From assembly GCA_041659605.1 (NCBI GenBank), contig JBAZXW010000002.1, positions 196,946 through 260,945 on the forward strand: DNA of 64,000 bases, given 5' to 3'. This document shows positions 44,002 through 52,175 of the stretch, in pieces. Each line of letters starts with the position of its first letter. Position 1 is the stretch's first letter. A model generated the notes under the pieces. The model had not been told where the DNA came from and searched no databases. It saw only the letters and a list, made by a program, of their open reading frames with translations. The translations under genes were made by a program, and so were the position numbers. Origin of the DNA: Solimonas sp041659605. GTDB lineage: Bacteria > Pseudomonadota > Gammaproteobacteria > Nevskiales > Nevskiaceae.

Positions 44002-44881
44002 CTACCAGCGCCAGCTCAGCCGCCCGTTGAGCAGGCCGTCAGCGACTGTCGGGCCTGCTGCCGGGGCCGGCTCGCGCGTCAGCCACTGGTACGACAGCGC
44101 GAAATCCATGCCTTCGACCGGCAGCCACGGCTCGAGCCAGCGCGACAGGCCGAGCCCCAGCGCCATGCGCTCGACCCGCTCGGCGCTCACCGGCAGGAAC
44201 CAGTCGTCGCCGCGGCCAGGTCAGGGCGGCAGACCAGTCGCGCGCCGCATCGACGGTCGGCAGCCGCGCCGCGAACACCGAGCAATTGCGGCCACGCAGC
44301 AGCACGCCCGGCCCCTGATCCGCGGCGGCGAAACCGACGGCGCCTTCAATCCCGCAATCGAGCACTGGCTGCACAGCGCTCTGGTTCCGCGACCAGCTCA
44401 GGTTCAGGCGTAGCGGCGCCGGCGCCCAGTTCAGCTGCGCCTGGCGCAGCGACGTCGCGCCGGCATCCGTATTCAGCCACCACTGCATCTGCCGGGTCTG
44501 GCGGTAACTCAGACCGATTGGGGCGGCGCTTGCGGTCGGAATGCTCGAGCTGAGCTGTTGCGTGAACGACTGGCGCGCGAGGCGGTTGCGCGGACCGGTC
44601 GCCGGCGCTGTTCCGAAAAGATTTTCCGGCTCGATCTTGAGACTGCTCTCGGCTTGCAGAAGGCTGCTGCCGGTTGCCGCGCGCGCCTGGCCATCGAACA
44701 GCGGCCCGCTTCCGACTTGCCGGGGCAGGGTCGCGTCGGCGCCGATGAATGCGGATCCGGGGTTGCCGGCACTTCGTTGATGCGCGCACGCAGACAGCGC
44801 AAGCCCGCACAGCACCACCGCAACCCGCCCGCCAATCCTTAGCACCACACACCTCGATCGCACCGCTACCACCGCGCGCAT
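44002..44881 (-). pseudogene. Frameshifted outer-membrane-like lipoprotein gene
   Basis: The first frame (from 44881) encodes a lipoprotein-type signal (GRVAVVLCGLALSAC) and a Ser/Gln/Trp-rich domain with alternating hydrophobic strands (LRLNLSWSRNQS). Around 44208-44215 the frame goes wrong into Arg/Ala-rich nonsense, while the next frame continues the natural sequence (GDDWFLPVSAERVERMALGL) to a terminal LSWRW, an aromatic end typical of beta-barrel outer-membrane proteins. Adding one base restores a single ORF of about 292 codons. It may be a true mutation or a sequencing error. Function is unknown; it follows the hvf operon on the same strand. Confidence 0.65.
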
Positions 44882-44999
44882 CCTAGCGCGGTCGCATACG
44901 CCTTATATGAACGGACATGCCCGTCGGGCAGCGATTCTCAACCGGTGAGCCGCTTGCGCATGATCGCCTGCGCGACGATGCGCTGCGCCGGAGGCGAGC

Positions 45000-45779
45000 T
45001 TACGCGCGCCGTGTCCCGAGCAGGATGTCGCGCTCGCGCAGCTGATCGAATATCCGCACGCCCTCGGCGACCACCGCTTCGGGATCAGGGTGCTGCAGCT
45101 CGGCGGCGATGCGCAGCAAGAGCTCGCGACCGCTCGCTGCCGGCTCGGCTTCGATCAAGGTCGTCAGGCGCGCAGTGACGGCGTTGACTTCCAGAAAGCG
45201 CACCTGATCGCGCCGATCGCGATTGACGATCAGGTAGGTCGGCTGTGCGCCAGGCGCCTGCGGCTGGAACTCGGGCCCGATGCGCTGCACCGGATAGTCG
45301 TAGGCCAGCGTCCACGCCAGCGGCGACAGCAGCGGACGTCCCGACAGCGGATCGCCATTGGGGTCGGCCCCTCCCGGCAGATGTCCCGGCGTCAGCTCCA
45401 GCGGCGAGATCGACAGCTCCAGCTCGACCCATTCGTAATGCGCCAGTTCGCGAAGGAACGGCGGATCGTCCGCATGCGCGCCGCGCTCGCCTTCGAGATA
45501 GCGCAGGAATTCCTCCGGCACGCGATGGAACTGCGGCGCACTGCTGCGATGGCGCGCGTAGAAGTCGCGCACGCGCGCATGCCAGACGGCATCGGACGAC
45601 AGGCGGCGCAGCACCGGAAACGCGCTGCGCAGGCAGTCTTCGACGTTGTTGTAGAACAGCTCGCGGTAGATCTGCAGGCGCCGGTCCTCGATGCCGGCGG
45701 GCGCGTCCTGGCGCGGGTCGCGGATGTGCGCGGCGAACCCGAATTGGACCTGCTGGAACGACGGCCTGTCCTCAGGCAT
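45000..45779 (-). CDS. hvfC: HvfC-like RiPP maturation partner (DUF2063)
   Basis: The 259-residue cytoplasmic protein has the DUF2063 N-terminus (IYRELFYNNVEDCLRSAFPV) and a C-terminal part with TYLIVNRDRRDQVRF. In known systems HvfC/BufC binds the precursor leader and works with the MNIO enzyme that modifies precursor cysteines. It overlaps hvfB by 8 bp and is the last gene of the hvfDABC operon, so it is surely cotranscribed. Older annotations call the family a putative DNA-binding domain protein. Confidence 0.9.
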   Translation of the reverse strand: MPEDRPSFQQVQFGFAAHIRDPRQDAPAGIEDRRLQIYRELFYNNVEDCLRSAFPVLRRLSSDAVWHARVRDFYARHRSSAPQFHRVPEEFLRYLEGERGAHADDPPFLRELAHYEWVELELSISPLELTPGHLPGGADPNGDPLSGRPLLSPLAWTLAYDYPVQRIGPEFQPQAPGAQPTYLIVNRDRRDQVRFLEVNAVTARLTTLIEAEPAASGRELLLRIAAELQHPDPEAVVAEGVRIFDQLRERDILLGTRRA

Positions 45780-46626
45780 GGGCGGCGACTGGCGCTACGG
45801 CGTGGCGCGCCTGGATCGAGCGGATCTGCTCCAGCTCGACCAGCAGATCGGCCAGAGGCGGAATGTTGAAGTCGCGTTCCAGCAGCGTCGGCATGACGCC
45901 GGCGCGCGCGTAGGCGCGGTCCAGCAGCTGCCAGACCGGATCGATGACAGCGGCGCCGTGCGTGTCGACGCGCAGATCCTCGGCCTCGACGTAATGCCCG
46001 GCGATGTGGACGTAACGCACGCGATCGAGCGGCAGGCCGTCGAGGAACGCGGCCGCATCGTAATGATGGTTGATGCTGTTGACGTAGATGTTATTGACGT
46101 CGAGCAGCAGATCGCAGTCGGCACGCTCGATGACTGCGTTGACGAATTCGAGCTCGCTGATCTCGGTCGCCAGCGGCGTGTAGTAGCTGGCGTTCTCCAG
46201 GGCGATGCGGCGTTCGAGAATGTCCTGCACACGGCGCACGCGCGCGGCGACGTAGTCGACCGCCTCTTCCGTAAACGGAATCGGCATCAGGTCGTACAGA
46301 TGGCCATCGTCCGAGCAGTAGGTCAGATGCTCGGTGTAATCGGCGATGCCGTGGCGGTCGAGAAAGGACTTGAGCTCGCGCACGAAGTCCTCGTCCAGCG
46401 GCGCCGGCGAGCCGATCGACAACGACAGGCCGTGGGTGACGAAGGGATAGCGCTCGGTCAGCGCGCGGAATTGCCGGCCCAGGCCGCCACCGACGCGCAT
46501 CCAGTTTTCCGGCGCCACTTCCAGAAAGCCGACGGCCGCCGGGTGCTGGTCACTCAGCGGATCCAGCAGAGCACGACGCAGGCCCAGACCTGCGCCGTGC
46601 ACCCGGGACTGAGACGGACGTTTCAT
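45772..46626 (-). CDS. hvfB: HvfB-type multinuclear iron oxidase (MNIO, DUF692)
   Basis: The 284-residue enzyme is a TIM-barrel MNIO family member. Metal-binding residues are visible in THGLSLSIGS, YTEHLTYCSD, LENASYYTP, LDVNNIYVNSINHHYD, HIAGHY and DTHGAAVIDPVW. These iron enzymes oxidise cysteine residues of a peptide substrate; with HvfA-type EGKCG substrates the product reported is an oxazolone/thioamide pair that binds copper. The gene starts 20 bp after hvfA and overlaps hvfC, so substrate, enzyme and partner are encoded together. Confidence 0.93.
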   Translation of the reverse strand: MKRPSQSRVHGAGLGLRRALLDPLSDQHPAAVGFLEVAPENWMRVGGGLGRQFRALTERYPFVTHGLSLSIGSPAPLDEDFVRELKSFLDRHGIADYTEHLTYCSDDGHLYDLMPIPFTEEAVDYVAARVRRVQDILERRIALENASYYTPLATEISELEFVNAVIERADCDLLLDVNNIYVNSINHHYDAAAFLDGLPLDRVRYVHIAGHYVEAEDLRVDTHGAAVIDPVWQLLDRAYARAGVMPTLLERDFNIPPLADLLVELEQIRSIQARHAVAPVAAHA

Positions 46627-46646
46627 CCGGCGTCAGGACGAAAGGC

Positions 46647-47057
46647 TTACTTCTTCTCGCCGCACTTGCCTTCGCCGCATTTGCCTTCCGTCTTCTTCTC
46701 GCCGCATTTGCCCTCACCGCACTTGCCTTCCGAGCGCTTGTGCATGGCCATGAACTCGTCCTTCGACACCATGCCGTCGGCGTTCGTGTCCATCATCTTG
46801 AACACCGGCTCGCCGCACTTGCCCTCACCGCACTTGCCTTCGCCGCAGGTGCCCTCGGCCTTGGCTTTCGCACCCATCTTGTCGCCGCACTTGCCCTCGC
46901 CACACTTGGCTTCGCCGGTCTTGGCATCGCCGGCCGAGGCGACCATGTAGCCGGCGCCCAGATCGGCGGTCTGGAACACGGAAGCCTGCGCGGCGGCGCC
47001 GGTGAGTGCGAAAGCAGCGCCCAACACAATCGCAATCGGTTTACGGTTGATATTCAT
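46647..47057 (-). CDS. hvfA: HvfA-type EGKCG-repeat RiPP precursor with internal EF-hand
   Basis: The 136-residue precursor has an N-terminal signal peptide (residues 1-25, ending AAAQA) and a mature part with nine cysteines at 52, 57, 71, 76, 81, 112, 117, 127 and 132. Seven lie in exact EGKCG motifs, one in EGTCG and one in EAKCG. Between the two repeat blocks is DTNADGMVSKDE (90-101), a complete 12-residue EF-hand calcium loop. The cysteines are the expected substrates of HvfB/HvfC, giving a secreted metal-binding (probably copper) peptide. I start it at the ATG at 47057, behind GGAGA, rather than at 47078. The EF-hand insertion is unusual for this family as I know it. Confidence 0.9.
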   Translation of the reverse strand: MNINRKPIAIVLGAAFALTGAAAQASVFQTADLGAGYMVASAGDAKTGEAKCGEGKCGDKMGAKAKAEGTCGEGKCGEGKCGEPVFKMMDTNADGMVSKDEFMAMHKRSEGKCGEGKCGEKKTEGKCGEGKCGEKK

Positions 47058-47098
47058 CTGTCTCTCCATGTGCATCAAAGCCCGGACGGGCGGATGTG

Positions 47099-47125
47099 AA
47101 AAATGGGTGCCCCGTCGGGCGGGGT
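47099..47125 (-). terminator. Possible attenuating hairpin between hvfD and hvfA
   Basis: On the minus strand CCCCG-CCCGA-CGGGG is followed after 5 nt by TTTTT, in the 111-bp gap between hvfD and hvfA. A weak terminator here would separate expression of hvfD from hvfABC. Confidence 0.35.
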
Positions 47126-47168
47126 CATCCCTGACAGCGGCCGAGCGTCAAATCCCGGCCGCGCAAGC

Positions 47169-47765
47169 TTATACGGACATAAAGCGCCGGCGGATCCAGT
47201 GGTCGAGCGAAAAAATGCGCCCGGCGCCGGTGAAGAACAACGACAGCAGCATGACGAAATAAGTTGCAGCGAACTCGACGCCGTTATTCAGGACGACGAT
47301 GTGGCCCTGGTCGGTGAGATGTTCGTAGTCGCCGTACTGGCGCAGGATGTCCTTGGCTTCGTTCAGGCGATCGATCGCCATCATGGTCCGTTCGGTCGCA
47401 AACGGTCCCATATCCTCGGCGATCGCCAGCCAACCGTGCTCCCAGTGCACAGTGAAGATGGCGACCAGCATCGTCACCATCAGCGGCACGCTGATCCAGC
47501 GCACGGCCAAGCCGACTGCCAGCAGCATCGCGCCGCCCAGCTCAGAGGCGGTCGCCAGCCCCGCCATCACATACGGGAACGGCAGACCCAGACCCCAGTC
47601 CGGATTGCCGAACCATTCGGCGGTGCTGTCGAAGTTGTGCAGCTTCTGCAGCCCAGCCATCCAGAACACCGGCACCAGATAGAGGCGCAGCAGCAAGGGC
47701 GCCAGGCCATCGGCCACGCGCGTGCGATCGAGCAGAGTCTGTGACCGAACCAGCAGCGAAACCAT
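47169..47765 (-). CDS. hvfD: DoxX-family membrane protein (HvfD-like)
   Basis: The 198-residue protein has four membrane helices of the DoxX type (LAPLLLRLYLVPVFWMAGLQKLHNF, YVMAGLATASELGGAMLLAVGL). DoxX-like proteins accompany MNIO RiPP operons as HvfD and may supply redox equivalents or handle the product at the membrane; their exact job is not settled. A long loop (HWEHGWLAIAEDMGPF to HIVVLNNG) separates helices 3 and 4. AAGGGGG precedes the ATG. It is the first gene of the hvfDABC operon. Confidence 0.87.
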   Translation of the reverse strand: MVSLLVRSQTLLDRTRVADGLAPLLLRLYLVPVFWMAGLQKLHNFDSTAEWFGNPDWGLGLPFPYVMAGLATASELGGAMLLAVGLAVRWISVPLMVTMLVAIFTVHWEHGWLAIAEDMGPFATERTMMAIDRLNEAKDILRQYGDYEHLTDQGHIVVLNNGVEFAATYFVMLLSLFFTGAGRIFSLDHWIRRRFMSV

Positions 47766-47871
47766 TGAGACACCCCCTTGACGAGTCCGGGCATCCTACG
47801 AGCCACCGAGCGTGCCGGCTGCGTCCCGGCGTCCCCGTTTTATGTCCAAAACACCGGTGCGGCGGACCGGT

Positions 47872-49929
47872 TCAGGCGGCTGCCGCGCGCGCCTCGAACT
47901 GGCGCGACCAATCGATGAACTGATCCTCCGGCATCGCTCGGCTGTACAGGAAGCCTTGCTGCAGGAGGCACCCCAGATCGCTCAGGCGCTGCGCGTCCTC
48001 CTCGGTTTCGACGCCCTCGACGATGATCGAAATGCCCAGGCGCGCGGCGAGCACAGCCATCGAGCGGATGATCTCCGCTGCCCGGCTGTTGTGCGCCGCA
48101 GCGCGCGTGACGACGGGATCGATCTTGATGCGGTCGATGCGGAACCGGTACAGGTGCATCAGCGACGAATAGCCGGTGCCGAAATCGTCCAGGCACAGGT
48201 GGATGCCGGTGTCGCGCAGTGCGTGCAGGATTTCCTCGGCGCCTTCAAGGTTGCCCACCAGCGCGGTTTCGGTGATTTCCGCAATCAGCTGCGAGGCCGG
48301 CAGGCCGCTGCCCGCCAACGCCTCGCGGCAGATGTTGAGGATGTGCGGCGACAGCAGCTTCGCCGACAGGTTGAACGACACGTTGAGCACGAAGCCGCGA
48401 TCCCCCCAGGCCCGGATCGACTGGCAGGCCTGCGTCAGCACCTCGCGCGTCATGTCGCGGATCGTTTCCGAACTCTCCGCGATCAGGATGAACTCGCCCG
48501 GCAGGATCACGCGACCGTCCGGCTGGCGCCAGCGCACCAGCACCTCGGCGCCCACGACCTTGCCTTTGGCGACATCGACGACCGGCTGGAAGAACGGCAC
48601 GAACTGGCCGCTGCGCAGCCCCATGCGGATCTGCTCCGCCAACGCCAGGTGCTTGCGCAGCCGGTGCGTGTGTCCGCGCTCACCGAAGCGCAGATGGCCG
48701 CTGCCCTCGACGCGCGCATGCCGCTGCGCCTCCAGGCAGACGTTGACGTACTCCTCGGCGTCGCGCGCATCGTCCGGATAGATCGCCGCGCCGGCCGACA
48801 GCCCCAGCAGATAGCGCTGCTCCTCGACCTCGATCGGCGTGGCCAGGCGCGAAAACGCTTCCGCGGTGATGCGCTTGAGATCGGCGCGCGTCACTGCCTC
48901 GGCGATACCGCGGTCGACCAGCACGCCGAGGACCTGCGGTTCGAGCCGGAACACCGACACCGGCATCTGGTCGAGAGCGTGCAGCCGCTGCGCCGCGATG
49001 CGCATCACCGCCTCGGCGATGCGGATGCCGAAGCCGCTGCGCAGGCTGTCGTAGGTGTCGAAACCGATCACGATCAGGCCGTGCGTGCCGTCGATCGGCC
49101 GCAGGCGGCGCACCTCGCGCAGCTCCACGTCCAGGCTGTTGCGGTTGGGCAAGCCGGTGCCGGGATCTTCGTAGGCGATGCGGCGGATGTGCTCGGCCTG
49201 CGCCTGCAGCTTGCGGATCGCGCGCACGATGTCGCCGAACTCGTCCTGTGTCTCCTGCAGGCGCTGGTTCGGCTGGTGCCCGGTCAGCACGGCATTGAGA
49301 CTGCCGGTGACCGCGCTCAGCGGCTTGATCAGGCGCCGGTACGCAAAGATGCTCAAGCCCAGCGACAGCAGCAGCGCGCCGCCGACGCTGGCCAGCGCAA
49401 CGCCGAGTTGCCCGCGCAGAATCGTTAGTCCGGCCAGGGCTTCGGTCAGGCCGCCGCTGTTGTCCGCTTCGAGCAAGGTGGCAAACGCGCGGCCGGCGCG
49501 GTACTGCAGATCCAGCGTCGCCGCCGACAGCTCGGCGGCCGCTTCCGGTGTGAACGGTTGTCGCTGCGCCAGTGCGTCGATCGATGCGGCGCCCGCCGTC
49601 AGCAAAGATTTGGGCTCGGCCGCAGCCTCGACGTCCGCCATGAAGCGCAGCTGGCCGAGCGCGCCGCCCAGTTCCTGCCGCAAGCGCTCCAATGCCGGCG
49701 CCGGATCGCCCCCGGCAAGCAGTGTCAGCCGCGCTTGCTCCGCCTGGTAATGCGTCTCGCGCAGCGCGGCACCGATGACGACCGACATCGAGACCCGGTT
49801 GGCGCGCCCGCGCAGTCCCGGCTCCAGGCTTTCCTCGGCACGAAACGATGGCACAACCATGACGCCCGCCACGGCAATGGCGAGGTTGACCAGTACGATG
49901 AACGCAACAAGTTTCGTCCGGACCGTCAT
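47872..49929 (-). CDS. Membrane GGDEF/EAL protein, probable c-di-GMP phosphodiesterase
   Basis: The 685-residue protein has a membrane helix (7-25), a periplasmic helical sensor domain (about 26-175), a second helix, a HAMP-like linker, a GGDEF-fold domain and an EAL domain. The GGDEF signature is lost (LEPQVLGVL at the position), so it should not make c-di-GMP. The EAL domain keeps GAEVLVRW, NLSAKLL, ITETAL, DDFGTGYSSL, KIDP and IVEGVET, the residues of an active phosphodiesterase. It therefore probably degrades c-di-GMP in response to a periplasmic signal. Confidence 0.92.
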   Translation of the reverse strand: MTVRTKLVAFIVLVNLAIAVAGVMVVPSFRAEESLEPGLRGRANRVSMSVVIGAALRETHYQAEQARLTLLAGGDPAPALERLRQELGGALGQLRFMADVEAAAEPKSLLTAGAASIDALAQRQPFTPEAAAELSAATLDLQYRAGRAFATLLEADNSGGLTEALAGLTILRGQLGVALASVGGALLLSLGLSIFAYRRLIKPLSAVTGSLNAVLTGHQPNQRLQETQDEFGDIVRAIRKLQAQAEHIRRIAYEDPGTGLPNRNSLDVELREVRRLRPIDGTHGLIVIGFDTYDSLRSGFGIRIAEAVMRIAAQRLHALDQMPVSVFRLEPQVLGVLVDRGIAEAVTRADLKRITAEAFSRLATPIEVEEQRYLLGLSAGAAIYPDDARDAEEYVNVCLEAQRHARVEGSGHLRFGERGHTHRLRKHLALAEQIRMGLRSGQFVPFFQPVVDVAKGKVVGAEVLVRWRQPDGRVILPGEFILIAESSETIRDMTREVLTQACQSIRAWGDRGFVLNVSFNLSAKLLSPHILNICREALAGSGLPASQLIAEITETALVGNLEGAEEILHALRDTGIHLCLDDFGTGYSSLMHLYRFRIDRIKIDPVVTRAAAHNSRAAEIIRSMAVLAARLGISIIVEGVETEEDAQRLSDLGCLLQQGFLYSRAMPEDQFIDWSRQFEARAAAA

Positions 49930-50071
49930 CTTCCAACGCTCGATGAACGGCCAAGAACGGCCGACAGCCGGCTTGGCTCCAGGGCATTCTAGCCCGTAAC
50001 TCCGGCATCGTTTGCCGGACTCCGCTCACACTGTGTCGGCGCGAACCCCCTGCCGCCACCCACCCATCCGC

Positions 50072-50077
50072 TACAAT
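50072..50077 (+). promoter_or_regulatory. Candidate -10 box of the tRNA gene
   Basis: TACAAT lies 36 bp before the mature tRNA 5' end. No clear -35 box is seen. Confidence 0.3.
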
Positions 50078-50113
50078 TTCGAGTGCCGCATCCCGACGCG
50101 ACCCGCAACGCAC

Positions 50114-50190
50114 GGGCCTATAGCTCAATCGGTTAGAGCAGAAGACTCATAATCTTTTGGTTCTCGGTTCAAGTCCGAGTGGGCCCACCA
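50114..50190 (+). tRNA. tRNA with anticodon CAT, probably tRNA-Ile2 (lysidine type)
   Basis: A full cloverleaf with encoded CCA is visible: acceptor GGGCCTA/TGGGCCC, D-arm GCTCAATCGGTTAGAGC, anticodon stem-loop GAAGA-CTCATAA-TCTTT and T-arm with GGTTCAAGTCC. The anticodon CAT is at 50148-50150. C4-G69 and C5-G68 pairs and the GGTTCAAGTCC T-loop resemble E. coli tRNA-Ile2, which TilS modifies to lysidine, more than elongator tRNA-Met. The isotype is therefore likely Ile but not certain. Confidence 0.9.
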
Positions 50191-50299
50191 TTTCAACCAG
50201 GGACTTGCGAGGGTCATGGCAATCGCCCCATAACCTGGCCGGTTGGCGCGCGCGGCTCGACGCACTGCCTGCGCGAGGGCAGCAAGGGGCGTTTCCGTT

Positions 50300-51070
50300 T
50301 CAGCCATGACCACCGAGTCCGAATGAGGTGCGAATGCGAGCTGTCAGTTCAATAGGGGAGACCCTGACCGACAGGTCCTTCAGTTGTTGTGGCGTCAGAT
50401 CGGCTTCCAGCGTAGTCAGAAACCGATCGAGGTCTGCCGCGATCGGTCCTGGCAGCTGCGTCGGCTCATCGGCGCTCAGAAGCTGGCTGAGTCGAATCAC
50501 GTCCTTGCGATGCTTGCGGATGTCGTCCTCGTCGATGGCCTCGCCGGCAGCCTTGCGCGCGCTCAGGTCCAGCCACGCACGTGCCTTCAGCGGAATCAGG
50601 CACATCTCGCTGACGATGCTCAGGCCGTCTAGCACGCGCTTGTGGGCGTGGATGAACGCGTAGTAATCGGCGTCGAGCAGAATTGCCGAGAGACTGGCGA
50701 CAGCCTCGCCTAGCGGAACCGGCGTCAGGTGCGCCCCATCTGCCAGTGGTGCGAACCCAGGTTCACGCGCAAAGAATTCCAGCATCTGCGGAAACTCGGA
50801 GCGCGTGGGCTTGATGAACCGGTAAAACCGGTGCGGCGCCGGGCCTTGCTCCCTAATCGCGTAGCCACCCTGATCGATGTACCCCCAGAGTTTGCGGCCA
50901 AAGTCGAGGGTCAGAGCCTCGATGCACAGCACCACATCGAGGTCCTTGGTGGCGCGTGCGGCCAAGCCGCCTTGCTCCAGCAGCAGGACCGTGGGCACGC
51001 CGCCGATCAGCACATACTTCGCCTCATCGCCGGCGAAGTACTGCGCAAAGTGGCTTACGCCGCGAGCCAT
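50300..51070 (-). CDS. AbiEii-like nucleotidyltransferase (putative toxin)
   Basis: The 256-residue protein has a minimal nucleotidyltransferase core, VLIGGVPTVLLLEQGGLAAR followed by TKDLDVVL, the GG...D-x-D pattern of AbiEii/AbiGii toxins; the rest is helical with a YAFIHAHKRVLDGL segment. AbiEii-type enzymes of type IV toxin-antitoxin systems transfer nucleotides to tRNA or other targets and can stop growth during phage infection. GGAG lies 8 nt before the ATG, which overlaps the upstream gene by 16 bp. The gene lies beside a tRNA gene, a usual site for acquired DNA. Confidence 0.78.
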   Translation of the reverse strand: MARGVSHFAQYFAGDEAKYVLIGGVPTVLLLEQGGLAARATKDLDVVLCIEALTLDFGRKLWGYIDQGGYAIREQGPAPHRFYRFIKPTRSEFPQMLEFFAREPGFAPLADGAHLTPVPLGEAVASLSAILLDADYYAFIHAHKRVLDGLSIVSEMCLIPLKARAWLDLSARKAAGEAIDEDDIRKHRKDVIRLSQLLSADEPTQLPGPIAADLDRFLTTLEADLTPQQLKDLSVRVSPIELTARIRTSFGLGGHG

Positions 51071-52056
51071 GGCAGGGTCTCCATCAATGCGCGGGTCGCT
51101 TGCATCACCCGTTCGTCTTCAAGCTTGCGCAGGCTCAGCACGAGCGAGAGCGGATCGACGTAAGGGCTTTCGCTCAGCCGCTCCGGCGGGTAACGCCACA
51201 ACTCGATGCGGCACAAGCCGTCGTCATCGTGCTCGATCACCTCGACATCTCGGCCGGCAGCCCGCCAATCCAGGTGTGCCATCGCATAGGTCGGGAGGGG
51301 TGGCGGCGCCAGCATCGTCTGTTCTGCCAACGCGGCCTCGCCGGCAAGCAACCGCGCTTGCGGTGGCCGGTGCGCCACCCGCACCCGCACGATCCGCATG
51401 ATCGGGTCACGCAGCCGCGGTTGCGCCTGCGCCCAAACCGCAGCCAGCGTCTGCTTCGACTGGAGCCAACGATGTCGCCCCTTGTCCTCGACCTGCAAGA
51501 GTCCAGAGCCGGTCAACTCGGCGGCGACGCGGCTGGCCGTGATAGGGCTCAAATGCAGCGGTTTGGCCAGTGCGGTGATCGCGCTGGGCAGTGCGATGCG
51601 CCGCAGCAGGATCGCCAACAACGCCTGCTGCGCGGCGGGCGACAAGTGCTCGCCCGGCGGCGCCGGGCGGCGCTGGTCCCGGATTCGAGTCTGGATGGCG
51701 CCCAACGCCGGCCAGTAGAGCTGCTGCCCCGGCAGGCAGAACGGCTGCTTCAGCTCCACCAGTCGCCGACGGCTGTAAGCATCGAGGTGGTCGGTGACCA
51801 GGCAGCAGGTGTCGGGGTCGCGCTGCAGTTGCTCGCTCAGCCGGCGAAGCTGCTTGACCAGCCGGCCTGGAGGCGGAAGCTCCGGAGCCATCGTTTCGAT
51901 GGCGCAGAGCGCCTGCCCACCCACTGCAACGGCGTAAGGGCGATATAGCGCCTCCAGGTACTGCGGCAGCGTCGGGTGCAGGGGCGCCGGCACCGTCACC
52001 GGCGCCCCGGTTGTCTTGGTGACGAAGTCGGCAAACTGCAGAATTATCCCTTCCAT
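51055..52056 (-). CDS. HTH regulator/putative antitoxin partner of the AbiEii-like protein
   Basis: The 333-residue protein has an N-terminal domain (about 1-150) with VGGQALCAIETMAPELPP and ELKQPFCLPGQQLYWPALGA, then a winged helix-turn-helix (LPSAITALAKPLHLSPITASRVAAELTGSGLL, about 170-205) and a C-terminal domain. It precedes and overlaps the nucleotidyltransferase gene, as antitoxins usually do, and a long palindrome sits directly before its ATG. I infer an autoregulating antitoxin of AbiEi character, but similarity to classical AbiEi is not obvious. Confidence 0.6.
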   Translation of the reverse strand: MEGIILQFADFVTKTTGAPVTVPAPLHPTLPQYLEALYRPYAVAVGGQALCAIETMAPELPPPGRLVKQLRRLSEQLQRDPDTCCLVTDHLDAYSRRRLVELKQPFCLPGQQLYWPALGAIQTRIRDQRRPAPPGEHLSPAAQQALLAILLRRIALPSAITALAKPLHLSPITASRVAAELTGSGLLQVEDKGRHRWLQSKQTLAAVWAQAQPRLRDPIMRIVRVRVAHRPPQARLLAGEAALAEQTMLAPPPLPTYAMAHLDWRAAGRDVEVIEHDDDGLCRIELWRYPPERLSESPYVDPLSLVLSLRKLEDERVMQATRALMETLPWLAA

Positions 52057-52063
52057 TCCAGTA

Positions 52064-52122
52064 TGATACCATAAACTATAACATTACCATATATAGAGGT
52101 AGTGTTATTTTTAATGGTATCA
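52064..52122. promoter_or_regulatory. 59-bp inverted-repeat operator before the putative antitoxin gene
   Basis: The 25-bp arms begin with TGATACCAT at each end and agree at 21 of 25 positions around a 9-bp AT loop. The element ends 7 bp upstream of the ATG at 52056 and is much more AT-rich than its surroundings. AbiEi proteins are known to repress their own promoters through inverted repeats. Confidence 0.7.
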
Positions 52123-52175
52123 ACTCAGAAAACCGCTTCGTGCGCTGGCTCATCGGGCTGAAACCGTCACGCGAC

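Noticed and set aside
46740..47099. Repetitive short repeats in hvfA as a CRISPR-like array
   Set aside because: The repetition encodes EGKCG motifs in frame and has no unique spacers.
50125..50190. Peptide tail AHSDLNREPKDYESSALTD on the minus strand
   Set aside because: This is the antisense translation of the tRNA gene, a frequent database artefact, not evidence for coding by itself.
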